Assembly: GCA_947623455.1 (NCBI GenBank)
Contig: OX392536.1
Location: 7,001,282 to 7,065,281, forward strand
Origin: Mimachlamys varia
Taxonomy: Eukaryota > Mollusca > Bivalvia > Pectinida > Pectinidae
Length of the DNA: 64,000 nt
Reading direction: 5' to 3'
Positions within the stretch are counted from its first letter, which is position 1, and the number at the start of each line of letters is the position of its first letter. The notes below the pieces were generated by a model. That model saw nothing but the letters and a program-made list of their open reading frames with translations. It was not told the origin of the DNA and searched no databases. Shown one piece after another: positions 35,372-47,634 of this stretch. A program made the position numbers and the translations under genes.

Positions 35372-35612
35372 TGAATGAGATAATGATGGCAACCATCAAT
35401 TTTCCAATAGCCCTCACCAACCTACAAATGTAAATCTCTTGAATCCTTGTGTTGTGTTGTCACAAACAAAATCTTGGTATCTAGAGCAAGCCCTATATAA
35501 CGAATTAACTGTCATTTAAACATCATAGGAACGACAAGCCGAGATATTATTACCAATGAAGGGAGTGTTTATGATCGGAAATTCAAAATCATCATGTTAT
35601 ATATGAATCTAG
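35372..35612 (-). pseudogene. Reverse-transcriptase C-terminal fragment (same family as 23.3 kb)
   Basis: Minus-strand reading gives 'HDDFEFPIINTPF', a degraded 'YDV' region, 'YRACSRYQDF' and 'TQGFKR' with stops between. This is the block order of the 23.3-kb fragment downstream of its YIDD. It is inactive. Upstream on the minus strand it abuts the 64-bp array derived from the hammerhead element. Confidence 0.7.
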
Positions 35613-35619
35613 TTAAAAC

Positions 35620-36290
35620 ACACACATGCTGCACCTTTTCAATTTAGTAATACAGTTCATGCCGAAGAAAATTTACTATACTGCATCATACAGCTGCACC
35701 TTTTCAGTTTAGTAATACAGTTTATGCCGAAAAAATGAATTACACTGCATTATACAGCTACACCTTTTCAATTTAGTAATACAGTTTATGGCAAAAAAAA
35801 TTAATCATACTGCATCATACAGCTGCACCTTTTCAATTTAGTAATGTAGTTTATGGCAAAAAAAAATAATCATACTGCATCATGCAGCTGCACCTTTTCA
35901 ATTTAGTAATGTAGTTTATGGCAAAAAAAATAATCATACTGCATCGTACAGCTGCACCTTTTCAATTTAGTAATGTAGTTTATGGCAAAAAAAAATAATC
36001 ATACTGCATCATACAGCTGCACCTTTTCAATTTAGTAATGTAGTTTATGGCAAAAAAAAAATCATACTGCATCATACAGCTTCACCTTTTCAATTTAGTA
36101 ATGTAGTTTATGGCAAAAAAAATAATCATACTGCATCATACAGCTGCACCTTTTCAATTTAGTAATGTAGTTTATGGCAAAAAAAAAATAATCATACTGC
36201 ATCATACAGCTGCACCTTTTCAATTTAGTAATGTAGTTTCTGGCAAAAAAAAATAATCATACTGCATCATACAGCTGCACCTTTTCAATT
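35620..36290 (-). repeat. Tandem array, ~64-bp unit, made of the non-ribozyme half of the hammerhead element
   Basis: About ten units contain 'gctgcaccttttcaatttag', 'taatgtagtttatggc', an A run of variable length and 'tcatactgcatcataca'. These are the flanking words of the hammerhead element at 10.7 and 33.3 kb, with the ribozyme core removed. The unit junction falls exactly at CAGCTG, the stem III palindrome. A-run length varies from about 6 to 9 between units. Confidence 0.85.
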
Positions 36291-36299
36291 TAATCCAGA

Positions 36300-37432
36300 A
36301 CGAGAGATACACTAGCCCTATAGTTTAATTAATAAACATGTAGTAAATTTCAAATATCAAATAATTTGAAATGAATTTAATGTATATGTATTAAACGCAC
36401 TCACACTATGCATGATAGTTGCACTTTTTGTGACACACTGGTAAACTCTAGCACACAATGAAACAGGCACAACAACAAGATAGAATCTCATAGTATCATG
36501 GAAGCAGTTAACAATCAAGAAGTCATTATTACTTGAGTATAATTGTAATATATCATGTACTACATGTATGTAACGAACCCAATTATAAATGCATATGAAA
36601 TATTAATATTTAAAAATATCCAACCATTGACGAATCATAGTCAAGTCAGAAACAAAGTTTACCCATCCAGTTGTCCTGTATATTAAAACATATTAGTATC
36701 CTGATCACTTTTAAGACTAAAAAAATAACCATTGAAAATACGTCTACCGTCAATCTAACAAGGAGTGATGTTCGTGATGATGGCAATATGATTAATAGCC
36801 TATCGGGAATGAGAAGATCATTAACTCCATCGGCAAACTATATTTCATGACAACTCCAAACGTAAAATCTCTAACGTGAAATATGGTGAGATCGTGTTGG
36901 AGGGCGCAGGGAGGCTGACTGCTGGATTGGCCAATATATCCAGCAGATATAAAAACCTCGTAAATTACTCCCGAAATTTTGTCTACAGTTCGATATTTCT
37001 TTTAGTCCTTTGATGTTTCAGAAAAAGTGCAATGCGCATTGCATTCTGTTGTTAACGACAGAAAGCAGGCTGGTTGATGGAATTTTCTTGTCTAGTAGAG
37101 CTCCATCGCGGCCACATACCCAGATAGGACTAAATGTCAGTCTTTAAGTGTTTGGCTTTCTGATATTTTCATGCTGGTTATGGATTTATGTTCTCATCAT
37201 GCTGTTATGTTGTGTGTGACAGAATCAATGGCTTTGGAAGCAGCTTGTGACCCGTCGTAAACCATTCCGTAAATCAGGAGTGGCAATAACTTCATTGGTG
37301 TGGTCATGTAACAAAACAAACGACTCCTTCACAAATGCTAATTGCTTCAATGAGTTGAAGTATAATCAGCTTACTTAAATTGATATATCCCCCCTCAAAT
37401 ATTGTTGAATGGATGATCCTGCTTTTATACAA
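36300..37432. other. Unassigned DNA
   Basis: No gene, tandem repeat or known mobile element recognised. Confidence 0.4.
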
Positions 37433-37436
37433 TTAA

Positions 37437-37819
37437 AGGCCCAATATACGTAACTTTCGGAAAAATTTGAAGCGAAAACAAGCCTAATAACTTATTATGT
37501 TTATAGATTTAGATAAGATTAGCTGATATCAGCAATATTCCAGATGAATTCTTACGCGGTTACCGGTACAGCAGTAGTTGAAACTCGGTAATTGTAAACA
37601 CGCGTCCGTTTGAACCGTCTTCTACCTTCGATTTGTTTTTGAAAAGGGCCCCACCTGAATTATTTTCAGTTCTTTGGATTTTTCTGTCAAGAGTTTCTTT
37701 TTAGTTACCGCTCATGTAAAATTCGTTTTAGGTTTATTTTTGCATGGTTATTAACTGGATTTTTTGTCATAATTTTTCAGAATCACGAAAAAATTCCAGA
37801 AGTTACGTATATGGGGCCT
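37437..37819. mobile_element. TTAA-flanked MITE, 383 bp
   Basis: The left end AGGCCCAATATACGTAACTT and the right end AAGTTACGTATATGGGGCCT are inverted matches with one difference. TTAA flanks both ends (37433-37436 and 37820-37823). The arms continue as 'tcggaaaaattt'/'aaaaaattcca'. No coding capacity is seen. Like the 5.9-kb element it begins AGG after TTAA, so the two may share a mobilising superfamily. Confidence 0.8.
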
Positions 37820-37824
37820 TTAAA

Positions 37825-38880
37825 GAGAAAATGTAAATTCTGGCTTATTTGATTGATAAGACAAGTGTTTCAGCAGGTTGTATGGAATAATATGTTACGC
37901 AAACAGACAATTTTTGTCATAACCAACAAGGGAGTACATGTATACTAAAAACATGCGCTTATTTCAGTAATGGAAGTGATGGTTATTTCCAACATTTGTG
38001 TAAAGCAAAACGAATTTATACACAATTTTAATATATACTATGCTGAACAATAATAAATAGCCGACAATGTTGATTCCAATGTTGAATTTAACAGATGCAA
38101 AAAAAATACATAAGAAGTAGGTTCTTTCCATCTTTAAACATGCGCAAGAAATGCTGGAATAAGGTTAATTCCATGTCATAAGGTTAGAAGTGTCTCGCAA
38201 CAGTGGTTTAAATTCACTTAACCTTTAAGGTAAGGCCTCAGCAATCACGAATATGAACAAGATTAGGCAACGAAAGACAAGTCATATAAGATAGAAGCAG
38301 ATCCTTTGGGACTATTAATTGTTCTTGTACGTAACTTGTAACCTTCACCTACGCTAAAAAACAACACTAGAATATAACTCCACATAAAACTGGGAGTATT
38401 AGCCATATAGAGATGACCTTCACACCTCCCTGTACAAACATTAAAAAGACCAATTTAATCTTAACAAGCGAATATAAAACGTTTAAGATAACCTAGAGAC
38501 AGCTTTTCTATAAGCATGGCTCTTTTTGTTTTATTTTAAGGTCAAATATATCTGGCTTTCCCTCTTTCTCCTACTAAATCTAAATTTCCAAAAAAAACAA
38601 CAAAATCTGAGAGTACCGAAGCGTCGATCTGTTTGACTTTTATGTTTCTGTTATCTAAAAAATACATTTTAAAGGTGAAGTATATGTGTGTGTTACGTCA
38701 TCTTTAATGATAGGGGAAGGCAGACTTTGTTGGTGGATTTTTCAGTCCGCGCGTTTTGCTGAAGCCTCCATAGCAACAGTTTATCTCAATTGAGTGGTGG
38801 CACGGTACATAATATACACATTTTCGTAGTACACGATTTGAAATTATACAGAACTGGTTTAATTTTACTTATACATTCAT
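37825..38880. other. Unassigned DNA with a small R300 scrap at ~38605-38635
   Basis: 'aaaatctgagagtaccgaag' followed by 'cgtcgatc' is the terminal R300 word in minus orientation. Nothing else was recognised. Confidence 0.4.
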
Positions 38881-38884
38881 TAAA

Positions 38885-39095
38885 TTAAAGGCGTTTTACG
38901 TACCTGACCCTTCTGCTTCTAATTTAGTTTAGACATTTTGGATTCCCACCTTTTGGCCTCTAGCATCATTGAAGAGTCATAGGAGGACGAAACAGATGTT
39001 TGATGTAGTTAAATTCATTTTTCGGCATACTGTATTTATTACTTAATTTACAAGGTGCAGCACATGTGTGTATTACGTCTTCCTTCATATACTTT
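38885..39095 (+). mobile_element. Hammerhead-bearing repeat, single decayed copy
   Basis: Plus-strand ribozyme orientation. The landmarks 'gtacctgacccttctgcttc', 'cctctagcatcatt', 'ttcggcatactgtatttatt' and 'caaggtgcagcac' are all present. The core reads TTGAAGAG in place of CTGACGAG, while GACGAAACAG is intact; it is probably inactive. Confidence 0.68.
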
Positions 39096-39227
39096 CTATG
39101 TGCTTCATAACATCGTATCTCTGGCTCATAATGTCTGTGTTAATCGTCTTAAGCATGTGTATGTAAACAGATATATATACAAAACAATTTGTGATAATGA
39201 AGGTGGGTGCTTTGGAATACGGTAATT

Positions 39228-39430
39228 AGCTTGCTTACTGGTTGTAATCGGGAACGAGTCCTGAGTTTTCACTCTGAGGACCTGTACATTGGTTAACATA
39301 GATTCACATTGCATCTGTCGTCGATTAGGCATAAAACTTACTCCTTCGGACATTTAGCCTTTTTTCCGCGAAATAATCTTTGTACATAGTGTATCCCTTG
39401 TTTAAACTATTTTGATGACGCGTGGTATTC
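39228..39430 (+). repeat. R300 dispersed repeat, copy J (diverged)
   Basis: 'gcttgcttactggttgtaat', 'tcactctgaggacc', 'tctgtcgtcgat', 'cttactccttcgg' and 'gatgacgcgtggtattc' are recognisable, followed by a long T run. Confidence 0.68.
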
Positions 39431-39817
39431 ATTTTTTTTTTCTTTTTTTTTGCTGGACATCGCCGTGATCGGCCGCCAGTTTGAAAGGCTAGAATGATAA
39501 CCATTTGATCAATCTACCTACGTATATCAAGTCTAGTTATATTGCCTCCTTTATTTTGAAATACAATATTCCTATTTAGGGTTCAAAGTTTTCCCAATTA
39601 AGGTGCACTAAACAAACATGCAGTTTTCTAAGGACAGAGATTATCCAGGAACCACACTTCTCTAAAATACAGCCTGGTCGTCTGGAAGTTTCCGTTGTTG
39701 TTTTGAATTTGTCATTCGCTTCTACATGTATTTCACTTATATTGCTTATTTTGTTTCTTGCTCGTGACCAATTTAACACCTTATTCAAAGTTGTCCACAA
39801 CGTCTTGACCATGACGG

Positions 39818-40351
39818 ATGTCAATGGCCGCTCGTTCCTCTATCCAGCAAACCTATAACGCGACTAGTTGTTTTACAATTTCGTCGTTGGCAGGTACAGG
39901 TCCGAAAAATCGATCTTTAATCATGTTACGCTATAAGAGTGCTGAAATACTTAACTCGCGACGTGACCCAATCAAGCCCAATACAAGTTCCAATATGCAA
40001 GATTCCTGGAATTCGAATCACATCAGTGTAGCTCGTGTAGGTCGCGCGGTGCCCGGATTACGAGCAGGCGTAAAAACTAGCCTTGACCCCGTCAGCCATT
40101 AGGAAGTGTTTTACACAGCTGTATGTAGTGGAAAGCCACATATAGGCGTCCGTTTAAAAAACCCCGAATGGCTTAGTGATGTAGTTGCTGATAAATCCGA
40201 GTGCGGTTTAACTTTGTTACCAATTGCTGCAAACCATATCACCCTTTACCCCTTAACAAATGAGACTTGGCGACCAGAGAACGCTCCGATATTTAATGAA
40301 CATTTCTATGAGGTAGTTTTCTCCTTGTTGGTTTTTAGGGAGAGGCGGTAG
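39818..40351 (+). pseudogene. Unrecognised 178-codon open frame with one internal TAG
   Basis: The frame starting ATG at 39818 is open to a TAG at 40100-40102. It then continues in the same frame for a further 82 codons to about 40349. Composition is mixed and protein-like (for example 'KPHIGVRLKNPEWLSDVVA' and 'LPIAANHITLYPLTNETWRP' in the second half) and less AT-rich than the surroundings. I do not recognise the family. It could be a decayed processed gene, exons joined by chance, or random. A 14-G run follows at about 40374-40387. Confidence 0.3.
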
Positions 40352-40790
40352 GGGGAGGGGGTAAGGAATAAACAGGGGGGGGGGGGGGTTTCACTGGCGT
40401 TGGATCTGAAAATTGACAAGACGAACAACAAATCTATTTTCTTACTCAAACATTTACACTTTCCATTTTAATGTGTTTATTTTTATTTTATTGTATCACT
40501 TATTTGGTTCCCTGAAGAGTTAGCATCACGACGATCGTCGCGTCCGCGGCCTGTCACTCGCTTTTCATACACAGGGAGTGGTATGTTGCTCATTGATTTC
40601 CCTGTTCTGTTAGGATATCAGCTGTGTAAATATCGACGGTCTAGCATACTAGCAGAATTTACGTCATATTCAAATAGCTACTTTTGTCAATATCTTTTGC
40701 TTAACTTTCTGCAATTTAACGTTAAAAGTATCCTATGAAATCACGTGTTCCATTTCCTATATCAGAACTTGTCATTAACTAGCGTATATC

Positions 40791-41012
40791 GTACGGTAGT
40801 CTGGTGGTAGGACGCCGGGCTCGTGATCGAAGGGTTGCCAGTTCGAATCACAGCCATGGCACTTGTGTTGTATCATTGAGCAAGATACTTTACTCCAGTC
40901 GCTTGTTCCAGTCTACTTAGCTGTAAATGAGTACGTGTTTGGTCAGTTCAAGAATTGTAGAATGCTACCTGTGGGCGCCGAAATGGCAGCACTTGAGGTG
41001 ACCTATATAGAG
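40791..41012 (+). mobile_element. tRNA-derived SINE
   Basis: The head has 'tagtctggtggtaggacgcc' (A-box region) and 'agttcgaatca' (B box). The body contains 'gagcaagatactttactcca', 'cagctgtaaatgagtac'-like sequence and 'tgggcgccgaaatggcagca'. This is a body type seen in many molluscan SINEs. It ends near a palindromic element at 41017. Confidence 0.78.
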
Positions 41013-41016
41013 GATA

Positions 41017-41168
41017 TTCAATGGTTTGCCGTTTAATATCAAATATATTTCACGAGTATGGCAGATTTTCTTATATTTTCACGAGTGCGTAGCACGAGTG
41101 AAAATATAAAAAAAAAAAACCTGCCATACAAGTGAAATATATTTGATATTAAACGGCAAACCGTTGAA
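41017..41168. mobile_element. Foldback element with nested palindrome
   Basis: The 48-bp arms 'ttcaatggtttgccgtttaa...gtatggcag' and their complement, ending 'ggcaaaccgttgaa', are almost perfectly matched. The centre holds a second palindrome ('cttatattttcac' against 'gtgaaaatata' around 'gagtgcgtagcacga'). The central word recurs four times at 41745-41825. No coding capacity is seen. Confidence 0.8.
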
Positions 41169-41509
41169 TTTTCTTTTTATTACATTTCGAAAGAGGACTT
41201 AGATACTTTCATTTTTTTTCTTGGTCTACTTGCCTACTGCAAAGGAGCTAAGTCTAGGCTACTGTAATCCGTCGAAATCACAACCGGTCGGGTCCAGTAC
41301 ACAGCTGATTTGGATAAGCTGATCGGAAAAATTGAAACATTCTCATCTTTCAATTCATTTTATATTAAATCATGTAGCAGTTCCCATCAATGTTTACTAT
41401 TGATGCCACTTCTTCAAGACCATCTTTCCCCAAGAGACAAGTTCTAGCAGACGACAACAATGACGAGCCTCCAAGATTCGATCAAGGGGAACAACTCATA
41501 CAAAAGTTT

Positions 41510-41880
41510 CGGTATAACGTGAAAAAAAATGACCCAGTGGAAAACTACCCACCGTTGAAAGCTACGACGGGTCACTTTTTCACGCGACGAATTATAGAAA
41601 TATCGAATGGGGTCATTTTTCTACAGATGGTCGTGAAAGATTTCTACTGTTAAATAACGACCCAGGGTAACTTTTGCAACGTAGAATAATGACCCGGGTA
41701 GTATTTTATTGGCGGGTCACTTTTTCACGCTACACTGAAAAAGCCTTATATTTTCACTGAAAATCTTAAATTTTCACGGCAAAATCTTATATTTTCACCC
41801 GCAAAATCTTATATTGTCACTGCTCATTGCTGCAGTGAAAATATACGTTTTATCAGTTTGCTAATTTTCTATATTTCACT
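41510..41880. repeat. Inverted-repeat block and short 'atcttatattttcac' tandem
   Basis: 'ataacgtgaaaaaaaatgac' at 41513 and 'ggtcactttttcacgctaca' near 41720 form inverted ends of a ~230-bp MITE-like unit with internal 'aatgaccc' copies. It is followed by four ~20-bp 'aatcttatattttcac' units and an inverted copy near 41840. A plus-strand 87-codon frame (41390-41653) overlaps it and is not trusted. Confidence 0.5.
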
Positions 41881-41889
41881 GGCAAAAAT

Positions 41890-43400
41890 GTAATAAAGGT
41901 TGTGATTTAGTAGTAGATAAGGAGCTAGAATTATTATTATATTCATTATTAGAGTGCAGGGAAATAAACCTCGATTACACGAAGATGACATAGAAATAAT
42001 TATTTGTAAGAGATCAATATTGCTGTGATAATTCCTGGACAACAAAAACAAACACGATTTAGCTTTTTTTACCATATTTAATTTATCTGGGTTGGTGTGT
42101 TGACTGTTTAATAGAAAGTGATTGGAAATAATACTGTTGCCGAACAAACATATTCTTGCAAATTATTTTGATATCACGCAACAAAAAGGTGTGTTAAAAG
42201 GACAATAACAGCATTTGCTTATATATTGATCACTTATGTTTTATTTAGTTTAATTTGCTTGATCTCGAATCAAGGAATGTAGATAAACGTTGCAGCCAGA
42301 TCAGAAGGTTTCCCCTGGAAAATGTATAACTTCCATGTACGTCTTCTGTTACATCATTGCGGTGTACAACTACGTAGTGATAAGGTCACATGTGTTATGA
42401 AACAGTGAATGCAAAGAATGTCAATAAGTAGTCCAAGCATACGGACATTAACTCAAATACTATAAATGTCCGTATACAAGGAAAAAGGTTGTCATTTCAG
42501 TTTGCAAAAATACTTTCCATTTTATTTTTTTTACATATTGTTCTATTTGCTTGCTATTTAATAATATTTTTTTCTCCAAAACATGCAAACTATATACAGT
42601 ATATAATGATTTTTTTCCATATAAGAGAAACGTAAACACGATATTTATAGTCTCCATTAGTATATACTATCAATCCATACTGAACTTCATAAACGAACAT
42701 TAGAGTGACAGAAAAACTTCTCCACAGAATCTCGTGTTTTCTCGTTACTAGTAAATCACGCATTAAGTCGGTCACAGTGTCATAAAGTGCCTCACTATAT
42801 GCAGTCAGTGTATATACAATAGTCAGGACGTATAACTCACCGCTTAGCTTAATTATTGTTTTAATATTTAAGACCTTAAGTCTTTAAAAAAGTTTGTTGG
42901 GATTCAAGGCCGCCCATAGACCAAAATGTTGTTTTTGCAACGAAACAATCAATGCCAAAATGTTATCTAAATCACATTTATCTAGAAAACACGCTTCTAG
43001 CACCAAGAAAAAACCAAAACTCGTTACCAAGCAAAGGTTAACTAAAATATCGGCTCTTGCTTAGATACGACATGCTGGAAGAGAGTTTCACTCGTGTTCG
43101 TTTAAGTGAGTTAAAGGAAGACCGTTTTGATCAGAGTGTACGCCTTAGTATGAGAAAGGTTCTCATGAATACGAGCTCGTGGCTTATAATCATAGTTCGT
43201 TTTTCGGGTGAAAATGTTTCCTTTAGACATATCTAACCATTTGTATCGATCCAGATTTAAAGGAAAAAAAACACATTTTTCTACTCTTATTTCTTTTTTT
43301 TTCTTCAAATCTGTTGAATGTTTCTAATGGACTTGTACAGCAATAATATTCATGTTGTAACGAATTATATTAATAGTTCAGGGAATCGATAGCTTAAAAC
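41890..43400. other. Unassigned DNA
   Basis: AT-rich, with short frames only; no recognised repeat. Confidence 0.4.
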
Positions 43401-43407
43401 AATGGAT

Positions 43408-43558
43408 TAATATTTTTTATGGTCTTATTCTCTTGTGCTTGTACGAGAGTCTCCAATTAAATCTTTCCTTTGTTCCTATTTTGCCTCTAGTTTTATCAAT
43501 TTTGAGTTCGGATTATGGTTTTGTTGACGCTTTTGTATTCTCTGATTTTTTTTTTATA
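43408..43558 (+). repeat. R300 dispersed repeat, copy K (5'-truncated)
   Basis: It begins at 'tatggtcttattctcttgtg' and runs well conserved through 'gagttcggattatggttttg' to 'gtattctctga' and a T run. Confidence 0.83.
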
Positions 43559-43559
43559 T

Positions 43560-44140
43560 ATAAATATAACTCTCATAGGGGAAACCGTATAATCATTTAG
43601 TGCTGCAATTTATTGGACGCTTTTAATTTGTGTCGGGGTTGTCTGTTTCCTGTCCAGTATCGTTAGTGACAGAATAACAAGATGTCGGATATTTATTCTA
43701 TTTCGATCCTAATTAATACAATTTCCTAACAAGAGTTCCTAAAATGTCCAATCAGACTCTGATCCCTGCCCTGTCCGTCCTATTTCCGGTACGTGTTCAG
43801 TATCAACGATATACATATGTTTTCAATCAACCATCCTTCAATACAAATGTAGCACCATACTGTCGAGAATAGCGAGCCGTGGGTATACAGACGTTAAAGC
43901 CAGTTCTGTACAATTCTTTGTGTGAATATGTTTAGCTTTTATATACATTGTTAAACTGGGTACACTGTGAAGCTGAACATCAGACAAATATGTGTTAGCG
44001 ATTTTAAAGTTGATATAAATGTTCTTATAAGTTCAAATACGTCTCCATTTGAACCATTGCACTAAACATAATAGAATTAAACATAAAAAGGTTATCATTT
44101 ATTTTAATAGTATTGATACTAACTAAATCTTATCGTATGT
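43560..44140. other. Unassigned DNA
   Basis: Nothing recognised. Confidence 0.4.
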
Positions 44141-44147
44141 ATGGTAG

Positions 44148-44360
44148 CTCATTAGTGTGCTTGTTGTGCTTGAGAATGATGACTCGATCCGTACTTTGAG
44201 AACTTGACCTTCACTTGATTGTGACCGAGATTTTCGTGGCGGGTGGTGTCGATGAAGCAAAAGACGCTTACTCTTCCGGAAAGCTTTCCTTTGTTTTTAT
44301 TTTGTCCCTAGTTGAATTTGAATTATGGTTTTGTTAACGCTTCGGTAGTATCTGATATTT
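44148..44360 (+). repeat. R300 dispersed repeat, copy L
   Basis: Landmarks run from 'gctcattagtgtgcttg' through 'gacgcttactcttccggaaa'. It then lacks the 'cacctggtcttattctc' part and resumes at 'gctttcctttgtttt', ending 'cttcggtagtatctga'. Confidence 0.8.
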
Positions 44361-44369
44361 TAAGTATAC

Positions 44370-47080
44370 ACAAACTTATGATAATATATAATATTATATT
44401 GTTTGGAATTGAAGTAAGGATATATATAATACATTTATGAAAAAGAGAAAACTTAAAAGAGCAGAGCTTAAGTTAATTTACAGATTGCAGAAAATATGAA
44501 TTGATTCAACCAGAGATAGGATTTTCATTATTCAATGTCGGAATTGAGGAATAATAACAAACGCCGTGGCGAGTCAGACTATTGTTAGCTTATAATTATG
44601 ACGTCATAAAAGAGGCCCGTCAGATTTTCCCGCCAATTGTACAACTTTGTAATTGTTAAATTGGTCGAAAATTGCCCAGTTATTGGCTGAACATTTCAGG
44701 GAGGAAACTGATGTTTCAGTAAGTGTTTTAATAACCGCAATATGATGGTTTCGTCTGTGTCTTCATTTTTCAAGTAACAAATCTGGCTTGATATATTTTT
44801 CATAATAATATGAGGCTGCAGGTGTGAACGTTTAAACGTACAGAATTATTGAATTTTTCGTTTTTAAAATATACGCTTTCATCTCTTTGTTCTCAAAAGT
44901 AAAAGTGCAGTAGAGATTTCCCCGACATTTCTTCGCACGTAGCCAACTACGTGCGAAGAAATGCTCAGCCAACTAAACTGACGTCTTTGCTTAATGGATG
45001 ATTATTAAACATACACCATTATGTAGCAGCTGCAGCTGAAGTTTATCAATATTTTTGTGTGCGAAACTTATATGATGGTTTGGTTGACAGAACGATCGTC
45101 TTTAACAAGATGGCCGCGTTCGATTGTCATCACCAAATAAATATATCCTCTGCGTGCTTCCGTAAAACAATATTTGCAAAAACTGATTTGAAATGCTATA
45201 GAAAACATGCATATGCATTACATATAAATCAAACTAAATGTTTCCAGATAATATTTAAGAAAATGAAAATGAAAATACAGAACGTTATAATATCTGCTGT
45301 AGCACGGAGTGTCGTTATATCGAAAAATCTTAGATTTAATATCAGCTTTTTTGAGGATATCCTCCAATAGAAGCATTTGGGGAACCTGGTTGATAACAAA
45401 CAAGGTTATCAAAACATATTCGCATTTGAATGACACTTCAGTATTCTCTATTCTTTTTACTCTTTTTGTCGGTGTCTCTCCAGTATACTCCTGAATCACC
45501 GATACAAGATACGTAATACAAGAAACTTTATTTACCGTCGCACACCTTAAACAAAGAACATAAGCTCGTGGGAGCTATTATTGCGACAAACGTAAGTATG
45601 TTAACAAACGGCAAGATACAAATACAACAAATATTGCATAAAGAGAGATCGCGGGTAAGTCAAAATAATATTATTAAGTTCCTCATAAATCACATTATAT
45701 GATTTAAAAAAAAACACTTGCAATAAATACCATTTCAGAATAGAGTTTATATAAACAACCAACAATTATGAACGATGAAAATTAAAGGTATTAATTGTTA
45801 TCATGAATTTCTTTAAAAAACTTTTTTTTCTAGTCATAAATTAATTTTGTAAGAATTTAAAACACAGAGAGCAGGTGATTGGGAATCCCCTACCTACCAA
45901 ATCCACTGGCCTTTACACATTTAAGCCTTAAAAGAGCAATAGATTTAAAATAAAAAGTCGTCATTTATAATTATTATATTTACTAATAATAAATAGATTT
46001 TAAATAAAATATTATAGCTCAGACAAAGATATATCAGCAACGAATATCAGCTGAAAAAAATTCCAATTAGTTTTCAGGCTTCTGGAAATAAGCGATAAAT
46101 GCGGAGTATGACGGGTTTGCGTGCCCAACCGAAGGGCTACATGTACTTCCGAACCAAAAGCAACAAATGAAGGCAATGTGTAGCAAGGGGAAGCAACTCT
46201 GTTTACTTTACACACGCATGCCTTACCATTCAAGAGCTTCACTCGAATGCCTTGAGGTCCCGAGAATTACACTCTTATTATACGCTCTAATCTTAGCTTA
46301 ATGATACTAATCTATCAGACATACAGATCAATAACTGACCAGGTGGCAGTCACGCAATTCTCGCATCTGCGCGAGATTCACGTCTCGACGGGGTGTACGG
46401 ATTAAGTGTCCAATCGCGGTTTGTTGTATTCCCCTGTCTCTAGAGTGACCATTAGTGTGAATTATTTGCTTAGATTTGGTTAGATTTTTATTCTGAATTA
46501 TTCATTTGTACTTGTTTTTCACTGTGTATTGTATTTAACGTGCTAATTCCCTTGGAGAGGTGTGCGTCCGTCGCAAAGACTATCTACTTCTATCAAGCTT
46601 ACTTATAATGGCTTTTACAATCTCCCAGACAGTGTTTGCCTCTACGCCAACATGTGTGACATTGTCTAACATAGAACCAAAGGTCTGCCCTAGCACGAGA
46701 GATCGAATCCCCAGCCACGTCACCGGTAACATGTAAGATCCCCTAGTTTATTGGCTTTATATTGCTATTGTTCCAAAAGGCCAAAAAAACTCCCTGCGTA
46801 ATACGTCAAAAAAAGAGGAAAACAAGATTATGCTGAAGTCCAAAGAAAGCCGTAACCTGAACTCTGAATCGATTCACTAGATAGAATATGAACGAAATAA
46901 AGTAATGTTCTGGAAGGGAAGCATTTTCTGTTCTCTTTGTGTTTATCTACTACGCAAATCTATGTCAAATTAGAATAAAATATTGATGTTTTGAATATAA
47001 CACTACATCAACACTTAATCTATAGGTTGAATTAACACGGTTCTCAAATAATCATTCGTGATTCTCAACTCTCTTGGGAG
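44370..47080. other. Largely unassigned DNA; one perfect hairpin and a partial R300 scrap
   Basis: At 44926-44963 a perfect 17-bp inverted repeat encloses a CCAA loop. At about 46855-46985 minus-strand R300 words remain ('ctctgaatcgattcactaga', 'gcattttctg'). A 103-codon plus-strand frame (45059-45370) and its neighbours show no domain. TGACGTCA occurs near 44599. Confidence 0.4.
44926..44963. repeat. Perfect 17-bp inverted repeat with 4-base loop
   Basis: The arm 'catttcttcgcacgtag' is followed by CCAA and then its exact complement. It is too short to be a recognisable element; it could be a foldback remnant or a transcript hairpin. Confidence 0.85.
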
Positions 47081-47084
47081 TATA

Positions 47085-47230
47085 CAGCCAGTGCTGCCAT
47101 TTAGCATTCAACTGTGTTTCAGCACTGCCTCACTACGTGAACGTACTCATGTCCATGTCATGATTCAAACTCGCTGCCGTACGGTCATGCGTCAAGCGTC
47201 CTACCATTAGACTACATGTACCATAGCTCC
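47085..47230 (-). mobile_element. tRNA-derived SINE, diverged
   Basis: On the minus strand 'tagtctaatggtaggacgct' resembles the head of the 40.8-kb SINE. 'gagtttgaatca' is a decayed B box, and the body word 'gctgccatttagc' lies about 125 bp from the head. Confidence 0.65.
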
Positions 47231-47634
47231 TACATTGTAGCTACCTGTTAATTCCAAAAGCATTTCGTGGCAATATAATTCTTTTGGTTAAACGGTGAGC
47301 GTTCACACAGATGATGAAGGCAGGGAATACTGGATTTTCTTTTCCAAGGCAACGATAACAATGTCCTTATAAGGACGCACACAACTAAATAATTTACAAT
47401 TTGTTTTAATCAAACATTTTAGCTTATAACACTACTGACAACTGTCCAGATTCAGGTTGACACCCGGAAGTTTTCATGCAAAGGTGGTGACCCTTAATAG
47501 GACCGCCCCCAAACTATTTGACCCTTTGTAACTCCGCTCACAGACATGGAAAGATATTAAAAATATACACTTTTCAAAAGATAGGTATCTGTTCATTTCA
47601 TTAATGCAAATATATATCATCAGTTCATCGTTAA

